A program made the translations under genes and the position numbers. From Streptomyces broussonetiae (lineage in GTDB: Bacteria > Actinomycetota > Actinomycetes > Streptomycetales > Streptomycetaceae), in contig NZ_CP047020.1 of NCBI RefSeq assembly GCF_009796285.1, forward strand, positions 2,790,001 through 2,854,000: a DNA stretch of 64,000 nucleotides. Reading direction: 5' to 3'. Under the pieces are notes generated by a model. The model made no database searches. It was not told the DNA's origin and worked only from the letters and a program-made list of their open reading frames with translations. Below are positions 45,213-57,954 of the stretch, one piece after another (positions within the stretch are counted from its first letter, which is position 1; every line of letters begins with the position of its first letter).

Positions 45213-46668
45213 TCAGACCGCCAGCGCGCGGTCCGTCGGACGGATCGGAGCCGGCAGGTCGCTGGCACCGGTCAGGTGGCGGTCGACACCGCGGGCGGCC
45301 GAGCGGCCCTCCGCGATCGCCCACACGATCAGGGACTGTCCGCGGCCGGCGTCACCGGCGACGAACACACCCGGCACGTTGGTCTGGAAGTCGGCGTCGC
45401 GGGCGATGTTACCGCGCTCGTCGAGGTCCAGACCAAACTGCTCCACCAGGCCGTTCTCCCGGTCGGTGCCGGTGAAGCCCATGGCGAGGGTGACCAGCTG
45501 GGCCGGGATCCTGCGCTCGGTGCCCGGCTTGGAGGTCAGCTTGCCGTCGACGAACTCGACCTCGGCGAGGTGCAGCCACTGCACGTTGCCGTCCTCGTCG
45601 CCCTCGAAGTGGGTGGTGGAGGCGGAGTAGATCCGCTCGCCGCCCTCCTCGTGGGCCGAGGTGACCTTGTACAGGATCGGGAAGGTCGGCCAGGGCTGGC
45701 CGATCGGGTGCCGCTCGTCGTTCGGGCGGGGCATGATCTCCAGCTGGGTGACGGAGGCCGCGCCCTGCCGGTGGGCGGTACCCACGCAGTCCGCGCCGGT
45801 GTCACCGCCGCCGATCACGACGACGTGCTTGCCCTCGGCCGAGATCGGGGGCGCCACGTAGTCGCCCTCCTGGACCTTGTTGGCCAGCGGCAGGTACTCC
45901 ATGGCCTGGTGGATGCCCTTGAGGTCACGGCCGGGGACCGGGAGGTCGCGGGCCATGGTCGCACCGGCGGCGATCACGATCGCGTCGTAGCGCTTCTTCA
46001 GGTCACGCGCGTTGATGTCGCGGCCGACCTCGACCTCGGTACGGAAGCGGGTGCCCTCCGCGCGCATCTGCTCGATACGGCGGTTGATGTGCCGCTTCTC
46101 CATCTTGAACTCGGGGATGCCGTACCGCAGCAGGCCTCCGATGCGGTCCGCGCGCTCGTAGACGGCGACCGTGTGACCGGCCCGGGTCAGCTGCTGGGCG
46201 GCGGCGAGACCCGAGGGGCCGGAGCCGATGACCGCGACCGTCTTGCCGGACAGGCGCTCGGGGATCTGCGGGGCGACGTCCCCGGTCTCCCACGCCTTGT
46301 CGATGATCGAGACCTCGACGTTCTTGATGGTGACCGGCTGCTGGTTGATGCCGAGCACGCAGGCCGACTCGCAGGGGGCCGGACAGAGGCGACCGGTGAA
46401 CTCCGGGAAGTTGTTGGTCGCGTGCAGGCGCTCGGAGGCGGCGCCCCAGTCCTCGCGGTAGGCGTAGTCGTTCCACTCGGGGATCAGGTTCCCCAGCGGG
46501 CAGCCGTTGTGGCAGAACGGGATGCCGCAGTCCATGCAGCGGCTGGCCTGCTTGCTGATGATGGGCAGCAGGGAGCCGGGGACGTAGACCTCGTTCCAGT
46601 CCTTGACGCGCTCACCGACGGGACGGGTCTCGGCGACCTCGCGGCCGTGGTTCAGGAAGCCCTTAGGG

Positions 46669-46676
<8 letters not shown>
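45213..46676 (-). CDS. gltD: Glutamate synthase (NADPH) small subunit
   Basis: 487 residues. N-terminal cysteine clusters for iron-sulfur binding: [20 protein letters not shown] and [16 protein letters not shown]-binding [20 protein letters not shown] and NADPH-binding [20 protein letters not shown] follow, with the late FAD motif [19 protein letters not shown]. It passes electrons from NADPH to GltB for glutamate formation from glutamine and 2-oxoglutarate. Its ATG overlaps the end of gltB by 8 bases. Confidence 0.96.
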
Positions 46677-51261
<4,585 letters not shown>

Positions 51262-51335
51262 CGGCTCTCCCGTCGTCGTCATGTGGCATGTGGCAGGTGC
51301 CGAGGGACGACGTTGGCCCTCTGCGTGTGATCAAA

Positions 51336-51351
51336 ATTTCGTGCAGGTTAC
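51336..51351 (-). promoter_or_regulatory. Candidate GlnR box upstream of gltB
   Basis: On the minus strand, GTAAC-CTGCAC-GAAAT. The published Streptomyces GlnR pattern is gTnAC-n6-GaAAc; this site matches both halves with the standard 6-base gap and one mismatch in the last base. It lies 54-75 bases upstream of the two possible gltB starts. Only one such pair is evident, whereas strong GlnR sites usually have two. Confidence 0.45.
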
Positions 51352-51706
51352 ATGATGGGTCGGTTCTCGGGAACCGGATACTGCGTTCCAGCATGCGGAC
51401 ACCACGGGGTACATGGCAGAGGCGCCGCATGGTGACGGCGGGGTGCCGCGCGGAGCGGCGGGGGTGCCGCGCGGTGGCGGCGGGTGCCGCACATGGCGGC
51501 GACTCAGAGGCGGGACCGCCGCGGACAGGATCGGTCGGATCGGCGCCCGTCGGCCCAAGAGGGGCGGGGAGAGCGTCTTCACTCGCCCCAGGGGGTGCCG
51601 CAGGCGTCATTGCCCGCAGCGCTTACGGCTCATGCCCGGTGATGAAACATTCGAAACCAGCGAGTAACGGCTACTTATGCGGCCCAACGCATAGGTAGCG
51701 GTCTCG
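51352..51706. repeat. Region upstream of gltB with imperfect GC-rich repeats
   Basis: Between the VIT gene stop and the gltB promoter. At 51436-51498 three imperfect units of 19-22 bp follow each other, each containing CGGCGGG(G)TGCCGC. No gene is seen; the open frame across it (from 51413 on the + strand) has a low-complexity Gly/Arg product and looks spurious. Confidence 0.45.
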
Positions 51707-52438
51707 CTATCCTACGGCCGTTCCGAACAGGCTGCCCAGGGCGTACGTCACACCGGCTGCCGCACCGCCGAGTGCGAGCTGCCTGAGGCCGCTGTACCAC
51801 CAGCTCCGCGCGGTCACCTTGGCCACGACGGCACCACACCCGAACAGCCCGACGAGGGCCAGCAGCAGGGCGGGCCACAGCGCGGTCGCACCGAGCAGGA
51901 AGGGCAGCACGGGCAGCAGGGCGCCGAGCGCGAAGGACCCGAACGACGAGACGGCCGCGACCAGCGGCGAGGGCAGGTCGCTCGGATCGATCCCCAGCTC
52001 TTCACGGGCATGGATCTCCAGCGCCTGCTCCGGGTCCCTGGACAGCTGCCGGGCGACCTCACGGGCCAGTACGGGCTCGACACCCCGGGCCACGTAGAGT
52101 GCTGCCAGCTCTTCTTCCTCGTCCTGCGGGTGCTTGCGCAGCTCACGGCGCTCGACGTCGAGTTCGGCCTCGACCAGCTCGCGCTGGGAGGCCACGGAGG
52201 TGTACTCGCCGGCAGCCATCGAGAAGGCACCGGCGGCGAGCCCCGCGAGTCCGGTGATGACGATGGTCTGGTGACTGACGGATCCGCCCGCCACACCGGT
52301 CATCAGGGCGAGGTTGGAGACGAGACCGTCCATCGCACCGAAGACGGCGGGACGCAGCCAGCCGCCGTTGACGTCGCGGTGCGTGTGGTTGTCACGGTGC
52401 GCCTCATGCAGCGCGGCCTCGGTTTCGATGATGGCCAT
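51707..52438 (-). CDS. VIT1/CCC1 family Fe/Mn transporter
   Basis: 243 residues. VIT family membrane protein: WLRPAVFGAMDGLVSNLALMTGVAGG (metal-pathway helix with Asp), GLAGLAAGAFSMAAGEYTSVASQREL, a cytoplasmic metal-binding helical domain (ELDVERRELRKHPQDEEEELAALY) rich in Glu, and three C-terminal helices (FALGALLPVLPFLLGA; LWPALLLALVGLFGCGAVVA). Eukaryotic and some bacterial homologues export Fe2+/Mn2+ from the cytosol. An iron-box-like palindrome lies directly over its promoter, so iron-dependent repression or activation by a DmdR/IdeR regulator is likely. Confidence 0.88.
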   Translation of the reverse strand: MAIIETEAALHEAHRDNHTHRDVNGGWLRPAVFGAMDGLVSNLALMTGVAGGSVSHQTIVITGLAGLAAGAFSMAAGEYTSVASQRELVEAELDVERRELRKHPQDEEEELAALYVARGVEPVLAREVARQLSRDPEQALEIHAREELGIDPSDLPSPLVAAVSSFGSFALGALLPVLPFLLGATALWPALLLALVGLFGCGAVVAKVTARSWWYSGLRQLALGGAAAGVTYALGSLFGTAVG

Positions 52439-52450
52439 ACGAGCCCCCGG

Positions 52451-52469
52451 ATAGCTTAGCCAAAGCTAA
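52451..52469. promoter_or_regulatory. Iron-box-like operator (DmdR/IdeR type) before the VIT gene
   Basis: ATAGCTTAGCCAAAGCTAA, starting 13 bases upstream of the VIT ATG. It matches the 19-bp actinobacterial iron box TTAGGTTAGCCTAACCTAA at 15 of 19 positions, with a symmetric G-to-C/C-to-G change in both arms (positions 5 and 15). A weaker 12-of-19 match is at 52537-52555, containing GGGCTAACCT. Confidence 0.55.
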
Positions 52470-52789
52470 CTTTGGACGAGTTCTACTTTTCGACATCACC
52501 GAAGGTACGCCCATCGCCTTCTTCCCGCCACCAAGGAAAGGCTGGGCTAACCTGCGACTTTGCCCGCTACGGCTCATCCGTGCGCGATCTCGCTCAGATG
52601 CCGAGTGGGTGACACGGGCAGAGGGAAGGCGCAGGTGCCGACGGCCCGTGGGAGACATCCGCAAAGCGTGTTCGTGGCCCCGCCCCAGGAGGCCGCCCAA
52701 GGCATCGATCGCCTGCACTCCCCGGTCCCCGCGCCCGGGGACGCCGCCGGCCTTCGCCCGCCGGCCTTCGCCCGCCCGCCACCGGCCAC
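52470..52789. other. Intergenic region between the VIT gene and the ADP-ribosylglycohydrolase remnants
   Basis: About 320 bp with no gene I can support. It contains the weaker iron-box-like half site (52537-52555) and a 14-bp direct duplication around GCCGGCCTTCGCCC (52749-52776). The right part may include degraded N-terminal sequence of the following pseudogene, but no homology is readable. Confidence 0.4.
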
Positions 52790-53423
52790 GACGACCCGCA
52801 CTACTTCGACGACGCCGCCTGCGATCGCGCCTGTGTGCTCGCCGTCACCCATTCCGGTGACCCCGAACGCGCCGCCGCCCCGGCCGAGTTCGACGCCCGC
52901 TGCACCCCGGACGGCGACCGCGTGCTCGGCGCGCGGGCGATGGCCGCGGCGCTGGCGCTCGCCCTGACCGGCGCCGACACGGAGACCTGCGTGAATGCCG
53001 CGCTCGCGGAACTTCCCGCCGACTCCGAGATCGGCCGCACGCCCGCCACGCCCTCGCCCTGACCCGGGACAGCGAGTCCGCCTTCGCCCTCGTCCCGCTG
53101 GAGCACCAGATCGTCGACCACGTCTCCCGCTACGGCATCGCCGCCGCCGAGACGGTCCCGGTCGCCCTCGCCCTGGCCACCGCCGCCCAGGGTCGTATCG
53201 CAGCCGCCGTACCCGCCGCCTGCCTGTCCCGTGTCGCCGACTCCGCCCCCGCCCTCGCGGGTGCTACACCGGAGCACTCGGCGGCGGCGCGTCCGTCCCG
53301 CAGGCCTGGCGGGACGCCTGCCGCACCCTGTCCCGCTGCACCCTGCCCCGTCTCACCGGCACCGACCTGGTGGAACTCGCCGGACTCCTGGAAGCCGCAC
53401 AACCGGCCCACCCAGGAGGATGA
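52790..53423 (+). pseudogene. ADP-ribosylglycohydrolase family pseudogene (N-terminus missing, frameshifted)
   Basis: Readable homology to ADP-ribosylglycohydrolases is spread over three frames. ACVLAVTHSGDPERAAAP and AMAAALALALTGADTETCVN are in the first frame. After a one-base loss near 53040, ALTRDSESAFALVP and YGIAAAETVPVALALATAA follow in a second. After another loss near 53265, TGALGGGASVPQAWRDACRT and LVELAGLLEAAQPAHPGG in a third end at TGA 53421-53423. The N-terminal third with the first metal site is not visible. It ends 8 bp before the next ADP-ribosylglycohydrolase gene, so these were tandem paralogs. Confidence 0.75.
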
Positions 53424-53431
53424 TTCGGGGC

Positions 53432-53995
53432 ATGACGCCCAAGGGTTTCCATCTACCCACAGACACCTGCACAGCCGGACCAACACCCGGAACACGCCCC
53501 GACGGCCTCGCCGAACGGATCACCGGCGCCGCCGTCGGCGACGCTCTCGGCGGCCCGGTCGAGGGCTACTCCCCGGAGCAGATCGCCGAGCGGCACGGCG
53601 GCCGCGTCCACGGCGTCGTCGGCCCCTGGCACGACGACGCCTGGCGCACCGCCCGCCGCCCCTCACGGCTGCACGCGATCGAGGAACTGCCGATCGCCCT
53701 CGGCATGTTGCTGGTCTCGGGCGGCGACTACCGGCACGCCGTGCTCGGTGCGGTGGACTACGGCCGCGACTGCGACTCGACCGCCACGATGGCCGGTGCC
53801 CTCGCGGGCGCACTCGGCTCACCCGTTCCGCAGGAGCGGGTGAAGACGGTGGCGGATGCCAGCAGGCTCGACCTGTGGGCGCCGGCCCGCACCCTCACCG
53901 AGGTCACGCGCGAGATCTTCGCGGCGGACGTACGCCGCCGCCGCGCCCACGAGCGGGCCTTCGCGGCACTCGGGGGCACCGTATGCTCCGACTGA
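53432..53995 (+). CDS. Internally deleted ADP-ribosylglycohydrolase
   Basis: 187 residues where the family has about 370. The N-terminal part (RITGAAVGDALGGPVEGYSPEQIAERHGGRVHGVVGP) joins at WRTAR/RPSRLHAIEELP directly to the C-terminal part (ALGMLLVSGGDYRHAVLGAVDYGRDCDSTATMAGALAGALGSPVP). The missing ~190 residues include the TDD metal-binding motif, so it cannot be a normal hydrolase, although the second metal site (RDCDST) remains. The frame is still open, so the product might be made. The ATG at 53432 has AGGAGG upstream; its stop lies 13 bases inside the next gene. Confidence 0.75.
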   Translation: MTPKGFHLPTDTCTAGPTPGTRPDGLAERITGAAVGDALGGPVEGYSPEQIAERHGGRVHGVVGPWHDDAWRTARRPSRLHAIEELPIALGMLLVSGGDYRHAVLGAVDYGRDCDSTATMAGALAGALGSPVPQERVKTVADASRLDLWAPARTLTEVTREIFAADVRRRRAHERAFAALGGTVCSD

Positions 53996-55341
53996 CCTGG
54001 GTCCAGCCGGAGGACCTGCTCGGGCACGAACTGCGCCAGGCCCGCCTGGACGGACGCGAGCCGTCGGCGATCGAGGCCCGCTGGCGCGCGGCGGGCGGCC
54101 CGAGCGCCCCGGAGCGGGCGGGTGCCTCACCCCACGGCGCATCCCGCTACCTGCGCCTGCTGGCGGAGGACCTGCTGGATGAACTGGCCGACCTGCCCAG
54201 CACGTTGGCCGAGGACGAGCCGACCGGCCTGGCACGGATCAAGTCCCTGTGCCCGGCCTGGCCCGCCCCTGCCGAAGGCGTCGCCACCCCCTGCGCGCTC
54301 GAAGCCGCCTGGCTCGGCCGGGCCATCGGCTGTCTACTCGGCAGACCTGTCGAGAAACTCCCCCTCGACGCCATCCGCACCCTCGCCCGAGCAGCTGGCA
54401 ACTGGCCCCTCACCACCTACTTCACCGCCGTCGGTGTCCCGGACGACCTCCTCGCCGCGCACCCCTGGAACCGCCGCTCGGCCGCCACCTCCCTCGCCGA
54501 GAACATCGACGGCATGCCCGAGGGCGACGACCTCAACTACCCCCTGCTCGCCCTCCTGCTCCTGCAGCGCCACGGCAAGGCCTTCACCACCACGGACGTG
54601 GCCCGGCTCTGGCTGGACGAACTCCCGCCCGGCCGCACGTTCACCGCCGAACGCGTCGCCTACCGCAACCTCCTCACCGGCATCGAACCCCCGCACACCG
54701 CCCGGCACCGCAACCCCTTCCGCGAATGGATCGGCGCCCTGATCCGGGCCGACGTCCACGGCTGGACCAACCCGGGCGACCCGGCCGCCGCAGCCGAACA
54801 GGCCCACCGCGACGCCGCCTTGACCCACACCGCCAACGGCGTCTACGCGGCGATGTTCACGGCCGCCGTCATCGCCACCGCGGCCACCGGCACCCACGAC
54901 GTCCACACCTGTCTGCGCGCCGGCCGCAGCGTGGTCCCGCCCCGCTCACGGCTCGCCAGGGCGCTCGACCACGCCGTCCAACTGGCCCGCTCCCAAGCGG
55001 ACTTCACTGCCGTCGTGGACGAACTCCACGCCCGCTACGCCCCCGCCCACCACTGGGTGCATGCCGTCCCCAACACCGCCCTGATCGCCGCGGCGCTCAC
55101 CCACGCCGACGGCGACTTCACCGGTTCCATCTGCCGTGCGGTGTCCGGCGGGTGGGACACCGACTCGAACGGCGCCACGGCCGGCAGCGTCGCCGGCCTC
55201 CTCGCGGGCTCCGCGGCGGCGCTCCCCGAGCACTGGCGGGCCCCGCTCAAGAACCGGCTCGCCACCACCGTTGCCGACTTCGACGGCACCGGCTTCGACA
55301 CCCTCGCCCACCTCACCCTTCTGGAGACGGCCCGCTCATGA
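53983..55341 (+). CDS. ADP-ribosylglycohydrolase family protein
   Basis: 452 residues, apparently intact. An N-terminal extension of ~130 residues (LTWVQPEDLLGHELRQARLDG) precedes the hydrolase fold: CALEAAWLGRAIGCLLGRPVEKLP, the metal-binding acidic pair in EGDDLNYPLLALLLLQRHG, TANGVYAAMFTAAVIATAAT, and the second metal site in GGWDTDSNGATAGSVAGLLAG. Members release ADP-ribose from modified proteins or related ADP-ribosyl compounds. Its stop overlaps the ribokinase start (ATGA), suggesting a shared route in which freed ribose is phosphorylated. Substrate not known. Confidence 0.86.
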   Translation: MLRLTWVQPEDLLGHELRQARLDGREPSAIEARWRAAGGPSAPERAGASPHGASRYLRLLAEDLLDELADLPSTLAEDEPTGLARIKSLCPAWPAPAEGVATPCALEAAWLGRAIGCLLGRPVEKLPLDAIRTLARAAGNWPLTTYFTAVGVPDDLLAAHPWNRRSAATSLAENIDGMPEGDDLNYPLLALLLLQRHGKAFTTTDVARLWLDELPPGRTFTAERVAYRNLLTGIEPPHTARHRNPFREWIGALIRADVHGWTNPGDPAAAAEQAHRDAALTHTANGVYAAMFTAAVIATAATGTHDVHTCLRAGRSVVPPRSRLARALDHAVQLARSQADFTAVVDELHARYAPAHHWVHAVPNTALIAAALTHADGDFTGSICRAVSGGWDTDSNGATAGSVAGLLAGSAAALPEHWRAPLKNRLATTVADFDGTGFDTLAHLTLLETARS

Positions 55342-56231
55342 CCCACATCGTCGTCCTCGGCAGCACGAACATGGACCTCGTCACCTACGTCGCCAAGGCC
55401 CCGCAGCGCGGCGAGACCGTGACGGGCCGGGAGTTCCGCACGATCCCCGGCGGCAAGGGCGCCAACCAGGCGATCGCCGCGGCCCGCGCCGGCGCCACCG
55501 TCTCGATGATCGGTGCGGTCGGCAACGACGCCTTCGGCCTCAGGATGCGCGACACCCTCGAACACTCCGGCGTGGACACCGACTTCCTGCGCACGATCGA
55601 GGGTCCCTCCGGCACCGCGCACATCGTGGTGGACGACGAGGGCGGCAACGCGATCGTCGTCATCCCCGGCGCGAACGGCACCGTCGACCACCTCTCCCCC
55701 GGCGACGAGGGACTCATCGCCTCCGCCGACGCGCTGCTGCTGCAGCTGGAGATCCCGCCGGCCGCGGTCGTCGCGGGCGCCGAGGCGGCGCGCCGGCACG
55801 GGATCCGTACGATCCTCACCCCGTCCCCCGCCCAGCCGCTGTCGCCCCGGCTCCTCGCCGTGACCGATCTGCTGGTGCCCAACGAGTACGAGGCGATCAC
55901 CCTCACCGGCCGCACCGACCCGCGCGAGGCCGCCGCCGCCCTGCTGGAGCTGGTGCCCGAGGTCGTCGTCACCCTGGGCGCGACCGGCAGCCTGTACCGG
56001 GCCCGGGGCGCCGAGCCGCTCGTGGTCCCCGCGCCCCAGGTGGCCGCTGTCGACTCCACGGGCGCCGGGGACACCTTCGTCGGCGCGCTCGCGGTGGCAC
56101 TCACCGAGGAGAAACCGGTGCGCGAGGCCCTGTCCTGGGCGGCTGCCGCCGCGGCGATCTCCGTCCAGCGGGAGGGAGCGTCGGCGTCGATGCCGTACCG
56201 CCCGGAGATCGAGGCCCAGTACCACGCATGA
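55338..56231 (+). CDS. rbsK: Ribokinase (PfkB family)
   Basis: 297 residues. PfkB signatures: IVVLGSTNMDLVTYVAKAPQRG, GGKGANQAIAAARAGA near the N terminus, and DSTGAGDTFVGALAVAL with the catalytic Asp near the C terminus. VPNEYEAITLTG and VVVTLGATGSLY are typical of ribokinases rather than fructokinases. It phosphorylates ribose to ribose-5-phosphate in the cytoplasm. Coupled by a 4-base overlap to the ADP-ribosylglycohydrolase gene; no ribose transporter is nearby, so an internal ribose source is implied. Confidence 0.88.
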   Translation: MTHIVVLGSTNMDLVTYVAKAPQRGETVTGREFRTIPGGKGANQAIAAARAGATVSMIGAVGNDAFGLRMRDTLEHSGVDTDFLRTIEGPSGTAHIVVDDEGGNAIVVIPGANGTVDHLSPGDEGLIASADALLLQLEIPPAAVVAGAEAARRHGIRTILTPSPAQPLSPRLLAVTDLLVPNEYEAITLTGRTDPREAAAALLELVPEVVVTLGATGSLYRARGAEPLVVPAPQVAAVDSTGAGDTFVGALAVALTEEKPVREALSWAAAAAAISVQREGASASMPYRPEIEAQYHA

Positions 56232-56240
56232 GCCCCGTAC

Positions 56241-56278
56241 GACGCATGAGGTCCGACGCATGAGGTCCGACGCATGAG
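56241..56278 (+). repeat. 14-bp tandem repeat carrying reiterated ATGA
   Basis: GACGCATGAGGTCC twice (56241-56254, 56255-56268) plus a partial third copy (56269-56278). Each copy has an ATG; the first encodes MRSDA and stops at a TGA overlapping the next ATG. The third ATG (56274) begins the CaiB-like remnant. Confidence 0.75.
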
Positions 56279-56797
56279 CACGAAGACGACTCCGCCCCTG
56301 GCCGGGCTGCGGGTGCTGGACCTGGCGACGCTGTTCGCCGGCCCGCCGGCCGCCACCCTGCTCGGTGACTTCGGCGCCGAGGTGATCAAGGTCGAGCATC
56401 CGCACAGACCCGACGCGTCCCGCGGGCACGGGCCGGCCAGGCACGGGGTCGGCCTGTGGTGGAAGGTCCCCGGCCGCAACAAGCGCACCATCACGCTCGA
56501 CCTGTCCACACCCGGCGGCCGGTCCACCCCGACATCCCTGACCTGCCCGGCCTCGCCGCCTCCTGCGCCCACGGCCACGCCCCCGGCCTCCTGGGCCGCG
56601 CCGCCATCCACCCCCGCCGGTTGCCGGTGATCGGACGGGCCTACCTGCCCACCCCGGCGGAGATCGACCACGCGGAAACGGCCCTCGGGGCGGCAGCCGC
56701 CCACGAGGGCGCCCAGGCCCTGCCCGACGGCCGCTTCATCGACCCGCCGGTGGTCGCCATGGCCCGGCGGACGCTGTCCCTCGGGCACCGGTGCTGA
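56274..56797 (+). pseudogene. Deletion fusion of a CaiB/BaiF CoA-transferase start with a CitE-like lyase end
   Basis: From ATG 56274 the sequence is a CaiB/BaiF family III CoA-transferase N terminus (PLAGLRVLDLATLFAGPPAA, GDFGAEVIKVEHPHRPDASR, GRNKRTITLDLSTPGG). At about 56518-56523 it switches, in another frame, to the C-terminal third of a HpcH/HpaI (CitE-like) lyase (VHPDIPDLPGLAASCAHGHA, GRAAIHPRRLPVIGRAYLPT, LPDGRFIDPPVVAMARR) ending at TGA 56795. The CoA-transferase catalytic Asp region and the lyase metal site are both gone. The in-frame product is a nonsense-tailed 118-residue peptide. I infer one deletion of more than 1 kb spanning two adjacent genes. Confidence 0.8.
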
Positions 56798-56820
56798 GCC
56801 CCCTGTCCCGCATACACGCA

Positions 56821-56846
56821 GGGCGCCCGGAGAACTCCGGGCGCCC
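56821..56846. terminator. Bidirectional terminator between the CitE remnant and lgt
   Basis: GGGCGCCCGGAG (56821-56832) and its perfect complement CTCCGGGCGCCC (56835-56846) with a minimal loop, 30 bp from the lgt stop. It can act on both converging transcripts. Confidence 0.7.
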
Positions 56847-56875
56847 CCTCGGCGTCGTACGGCTCGGCGGTCGGC

Positions 56876-57871
56876 TCAGCTCTTCTTGGTGGCCGACTCG
56901 GCCTCGTCCTTCTCCGCCGCCTCGTCCTTCTCAGCGGCGTCGTCCTTCTCCGCCGGCTCGGCCTCGGCCTCGGCAGCATCCGGCCCGGCCTCGGCAGCCG
57001 CATCCCGCTCGGTCTCGGCAGCCGCCTGCGTACCGTCGGCCGGACCGTCGTCGAGGACACCCGGCTCGACCACGGCCTCACGTCCCGGCCGCTTCTTCGA
57101 CGACACCACGATGTACGTCACCGCCAGCAGGAACACGATGAGCGCGGTCCAGTCGTTCAGGCGGAGGCCCAGGATGTGGTGCGCGTCGTCCACCCGCATG
57201 TACTCGATCCAGCCGCGGCCCACGCAGTACGCGGCGACGTACAGGGCGAACGCCCGGCCGTGGCCCAGCTTGAAGCGGCGGTCGGCCCAGATCACCAGGA
57301 AGCCCACGCCGATGCACCACAGGGACTCGTAGAGGAAGGTCGGGTGGTAGTAGCCCGGCACCCGGCCGCCCTCGGAGGAGGTGATGTGCAGGGCCCAGGG
57401 GACATGCGTCTCACGGCCGTACAGCTCCTGGTTGAACCAGTTGCCCCAGCGGCCGATGGCCTGCGCGAACGCGATGCCGGGCGCGACGGCGTCGGCGTAC
57501 GCCGGCATCGGGATGCCCCGGCGCCGTGCGCCGATCCACGCGCCGAGCGCGCCGAGCGCGATGGCGCCCCAGATGCCCAGGCCGCCCTGCCACACCTTGA
57601 AGGCGTCCACCCAGTCGCGGCCCGGGCTGAAGTACAGCTCGTAGTCCGTGATCACGTGGTAGAGCCGACCGCCGACCAGGCCGAACGGCACCGCCCAGAC
57701 AGCGATGTCGGCAACCGTTCCGGCCCGACCGCCCCGGGCGACCCAGCGCCTGTTGCCGAGCCAGACGGCGACGAAGACGCCGATGATGATGCAGAAGGCG
57801 TAGCCGCGCAGCGGGATGGGGCCGAGATACAGCACCCCGCGCGACGGGCTGGGAATGTAGGCAAGTTCCAT
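56876..57871 (-). CDS. lgt: Prolipoprotein diacylglyceryl transferase
   Basis: 331 residues, seven membrane helices. Lgt signatures: GPIPLRGYAFCIIIGVFVAVWLG with the H/R-rich start, VGGRLYHVITDYELYF, and the diagnostic GRWGNWFNQELYGRET. It transfers diacylglycerol from phosphatidylglycerol to the lipobox cysteine of prelipoproteins such as LivK here. The C-terminal ~70 residues form a cytoplasmic acidic tail with near-repeats of AEKDEA, common in actinobacterial Lgt. The start ATG 57871 (MELAYIPSPSRG) is canonical; the frame is open further upstream but not coding. Confidence 0.95.
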   Translation of the reverse strand: MELAYIPSPSRGVLYLGPIPLRGYAFCIIIGVFVAVWLGNRRWVARGGRAGTVADIAVWAVPFGLVGGRLYHVITDYELYFSPGRDWVDAFKVWQGGLGIWGAIALGALGAWIGARRRGIPMPAYADAVAPGIAFAQAIGRWGNWFNQELYGRETHVPWALHITSSEGGRVPGYYHPTFLYESLWCIGVGFLVIWADRRFKLGHGRAFALYVAAYCVGRGWIEYMRVDDAHHILGLRLNDWTALIVFLLAVTYIVVSSKKRPGREAVVEPGVLDDGPADGTQAAAETERDAAAEAGPDAAEAEAEPAEKDDAAEKDEAAEKDEAESATKKS

Positions 57872-57954
57872 GGCAGGTCCGACGCTACCGTGCCGGGCCG
57901 TGGGGACGGCAAGCAGCCCGGCTACGGCTCCATAACGGGGACGTGAGAAAGCGC

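Noticed and set aside
51413..51667. 84-codon frame upstream of gltB
   Set aside because: Gly/Arg low-complexity product generated by the GC-rich repeat; no homology or start signal.
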